Source: Medicago truncatula
Lineage: Eukaryota; Streptophyta; Magnoliopsida; Fabales; Fabaceae
DNA length: 64,000 nucleotides
NCBI RefSeq assembly: GCF_003473485.1
Contig: NC_053046.1
Location: 38,277,832-38,341,831, forward strand
Reading direction: 5' to 3'
Position numbers and translations under genes: made by a program. A model generated the notes under the pieces. The model did no database searches. It was not told the origin of the DNA and saw nothing but the letters and a program-made list of their open reading frames with translations. Below are positions 61,173 through 64,000 of this stretch, in pieces. Each line of letters starts with the position of its first letter. The first letter of the stretch is position 1.

Positions 61173-64000
61173 ACGTGATCAATATCATGATCTCAATTTG
61201 TTTATGGTTTTTTGTTAAATTAGCAGAGCTTGAGATTGCAATAAAACTGTTACCTCAAAATTATAGACCATTATTTGATAAGTTTGTACTTTCCACTGGA
61301 AAAGTTTGATTAAGCATCTCCAATTGAGATTACACCCAAAGATTTGTGTAAATTTTTCTAAATTTAAGGATGATTATAGACTTCAAAGCATTTTACTCAG
61401 AAATTTTAAAACGGAATAATGAAAGTTCATGGTTTGTTAAGACATGTGAATAGCTGATATATGGTGTTACGTTTCAAATTATTTTCATGCCGCACAAACA
61501 TATCTTTCATTTATTTTTGTTTATTTTATTTCACTAAAACTCAAGTATGTCCCATAATTGTTTTGTACTTTCCACAGGAAAAGTTTGTTTAAGCATCTCA
61601 GACAATCTGCAACTTTGTTGAAGAAAGGTGCAAGAATTAGTTGTAACTCTGATCAGAGAGTAAAAAGGAGTTCAAAGTAGGACACTGATCAGAGAGTAAG
61701 GGTACATGTCATGTTCTGAATTTGGTGCTTTCCTTCTCACCTTTTTAATTTTTTACTTAACCTTTCTGAGCTCATTAGGGTCCATATTATATGTGTAAGT
61801 CTGTGTGACTTGCTGATAGACATAAATTGACAAAAAAAAAAAAAAAGCATTCAGGATGAACGTTTCTTATAAAGGATACAAAATTATCACAAACTAGATG
61901 TAAGTCCGCACGTTGTGCTGATATCTTGAATATTTGCTTTTTATAAGAGAATATCTTGAACAATTAGTTTGCGAATAGTTTACAAAAAAAAAATATAACG
62001 ACTAATTACACATGGACCGTAGTTGTTCATAATTACCTATAAAATTGAATAAAAGGATAAAAAACATAGGTTCACATTGATTAAAAAATATGCAAGTAGA
62101 TTGTTACAAATGAGTGTAACTTATTGTGTAGGAATGGTAGTTAGAGCAAGAGGTGAAGCTGAAAGTGAAAAAATTGCTTTTATGGACAATAATACAACAA
62201 TTTGTTGTCATGTCATCCCAAACCCTTTTGTTCCATCTAGACTAACGTCGGTTTAATTCGATTAAGGACCGACATTGTTCAGACTAGGATTTAAAATAGG
62301 AATAATTGCGATGCTAGAAAGATGTTTGCTGGGATAAAGGTAATACAAGCTATTCTGATTCTACGTTGAATCCAAATTTGTGCAATGGAATGTGTTTTCC
62401 CTGTCAAAATTGGCGGGTTCAAACGGATATCTACGTGGTCGAATTCCATTGTCATAGCTACTCATATTCGCCACTTTTCGAAGCAAAAGAGTGATAATTT
62501 TTCAAAGCAAAAGAAGTAACAACTTCTTGATATGATATTTTTCTTCCCAATTTTTCCTAATAATAGAACAGATTCTTAACAAACTTAAACATTATATGAT
62601 AGCACTTGTATTGATACCAGAAACCAAACACTATCTTGAAATGTGGCATATTTCCATATTTTTGGGATAAACAATGTGGCATTGCTGAAATTTTTCCTAG
62701 ATATGTTGCTTAAGTTGACATTCCTTTTGTTTTCATGGGGTGTATTGCTCCATTTCTTAGAATTCTAGTATTTGAGAGGATATGCAGTGACATTCTGGAG
62801 TTATCTCCCAAAGCCTGAAGCCTTTAAAAATACAACAACAAAAATAAAAGTTGTTTGAAAGTTATCTCTAGAACGATTTGCGTATTTGTGAGGGGCAAAA
62901 AGCAACCATCCTCATAGAGTCATAGATGTATGTTGGATCGAAGAAAATCCTATTGTAATATCATTTGAGGCCCATTTGGATATGGCCCATATAAGATAAT
63001 CTGATATTTTACTTAAAAAAATCTCATTTAGTTAATGTCGGTGTGGATATCATAATGGATTAAGAAATGTCAGTTCTAATTCCACAAAAGCGTATGATGT
63101 GTATGAAAACTTGACACTAAACAAAATAATAATGAAAATATCAGGCCAGGTACTACAATTACTAACAGAAGCATGATTCAACGACTTTGAGGTACCGGGT
63201 TTCGAACTCCGGTCATGACGGCCTAACAATTTCAGCATTTTGCCAGTTAAGCTAGGACTTCTGGATATATGAATCTCTTGATTTTTTTTTTTTATCCTTT
63301 TTATTAGACCACTTTTAAATTTTTAACTATATTAATTATTTAATTAACAACGTATCCCTTTAATTATGGTATTATAACTTTTCTTCAACCCTTTGCAAAA
63401 AAAAAAAAAAAAAGAACTTTTCTTCAACCTATAATAGATATTATGATTGGAAAATAAACTAATTCCGTATTGAAGAATATACTTGGAACAAAATATTATA
63501 GTTGATTTTCCTTCAATTTTTATTTTATTTTATTATAGTCGATAAACTTAATGTAATTACCAACTTTTTTAATTTAAATGAATATTTTGAGTAAAACAAA
63601 ATATCATTGATCAAAACAAAATATTCTATATTTACAAGAACTAAAATAAAATAATTAATAGTTTTAAAGTGACTAAAATGAAAACGCTTAACATTTACAA
63701 TAACCATGTGCATATTTAAATCCTTAAATCTATAACTGAGACACAAGTTTAAATTTTAATCTTTGCCCATATCATCTATGCTATGGTTATTTTGTACTAA
63801 CTTTTTCTGCTTCTAATTATACCCTTAGGTAAATTTGACCTTACGAATATTGTTTTGCTGATGTTATTTAAAAAGATAAGAATTAATATTATATTTGTTA
63901 TATTTTTTTATATTGTTGGTATCATTGAAAAAAATATTTTAATTTGTTACAATATGAAAGTACAAAAACTATATTATCTATACTATAATTTTAATCAAAA
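61173..64000. other. Downstream spacer to window end
   Basis: The first about 500 bp is RLP-B 3' sequence. Beyond it there is no supported gene. Poly(A) runs lie at 61831-61845 and 63398-63413, and a tRNA-like repeat at 63150-63262 is listed separately. Confidence 0.4.
63150..63262 (-). repeat. tRNA-like SINE-type repeat with good A and B boxes
   Basis: On the minus strand AGTCCTAGCTTAACTGGCAA (A box) and CGGAGTTCGAAACCCGG (B box, with a short stem) are the best preserved of this family in the window. The acceptor stem does not pair, so it is not a working tRNA. Confidence 0.55.

Larger units (their letters stand above)
50595..61690 (+). repeat. Segmental duplication holding the two RLP genes
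   Basis: The units are about 50595-54502 and 57757-61690. Similarity starts some 40 bp before each ATG (TTGAGTTTTA...) and reaches the shared CTGATCAGAGAGTAA after each gene. The order and strand are the same, so this is a tandem duplication with other material between the units. Confidence 0.85.

Noticed and set aside
63170-63255. Possible tRNA gene
   Set aside because: The boxes are good but the acceptor and anticodon stems do not form, so it fits a SINE.

Overview
This window is nuclear DNA of a flowering plant. It is AT-rich, with split genes, GT-AG introns, long intergenic spacers and many small terminal-inverted-repeat (TIR) elements. Gene content and protein sequences fit a legume, and Medicago truncatula is my best guess. 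That species call is inference; no database was consulted. Exon boundaries below come from reading splice sites by eye and checking that codon phase is kept across every junction.

Layout. (1) 0.4-3.2 kb, minus: an ankyrin-repeat membrane protein with a PGG-type C-terminal domain. (2) 7.8-11.0 kb, plus: an NRT1/PTR family transporter (NPF6, NRT1.3-like) whose first coding exon is only the ATG. (3) 11-17.9 kb: gene-poor, with several Mutator-like non-autonomous elements, two of them with perfect 9-bp target duplications. (4) 17.9-21.4 kb, minus: a class I KNOX homeobox gene of the SHOOT MERISTEMLESS type. (5) 21.4-30.9 kb: gene-poor, with MITEs, a RNase H relic, a (TA)n tract and a TIR element carrying an internal minisatellite. 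(6) 31.0-34.9 kb, minus: PUX5 (UBA-SEP-UBX, p47-like CDC48 adaptor). (7) 36.6-43.1 kb, minus: a ten-exon FAM91 homologue. (8) 43.9-46.1 kb: a decayed LINE. (9) 46.8-49.3 kb, plus: a small secreted ML-domain (MD-2/NPC2-like) protein. (10) 50.6-61.2 kb, plus: two LRR receptor-like protein genes from a segmental duplication. The first is broken by a 1-nt frameshift; the second is open. Between them lie an orphan CLC-type chloride channel exon and a probable hAT element.

These genes do not form one pathway. They are unrelated housekeeping, developmental, transport and defence genes, as usual in plant chromosomes. I found no CRISPR array, operon or new multi-gene system. The observations most worth a second look are the mosaic divergence and frameshift of the RLP pair, the minisatellite inside a transposon, the MULE with repeated palindromes, the one-codon first exon of the transporter, and lost signature residues in the PGG, ML-domain and KNOX proteins.
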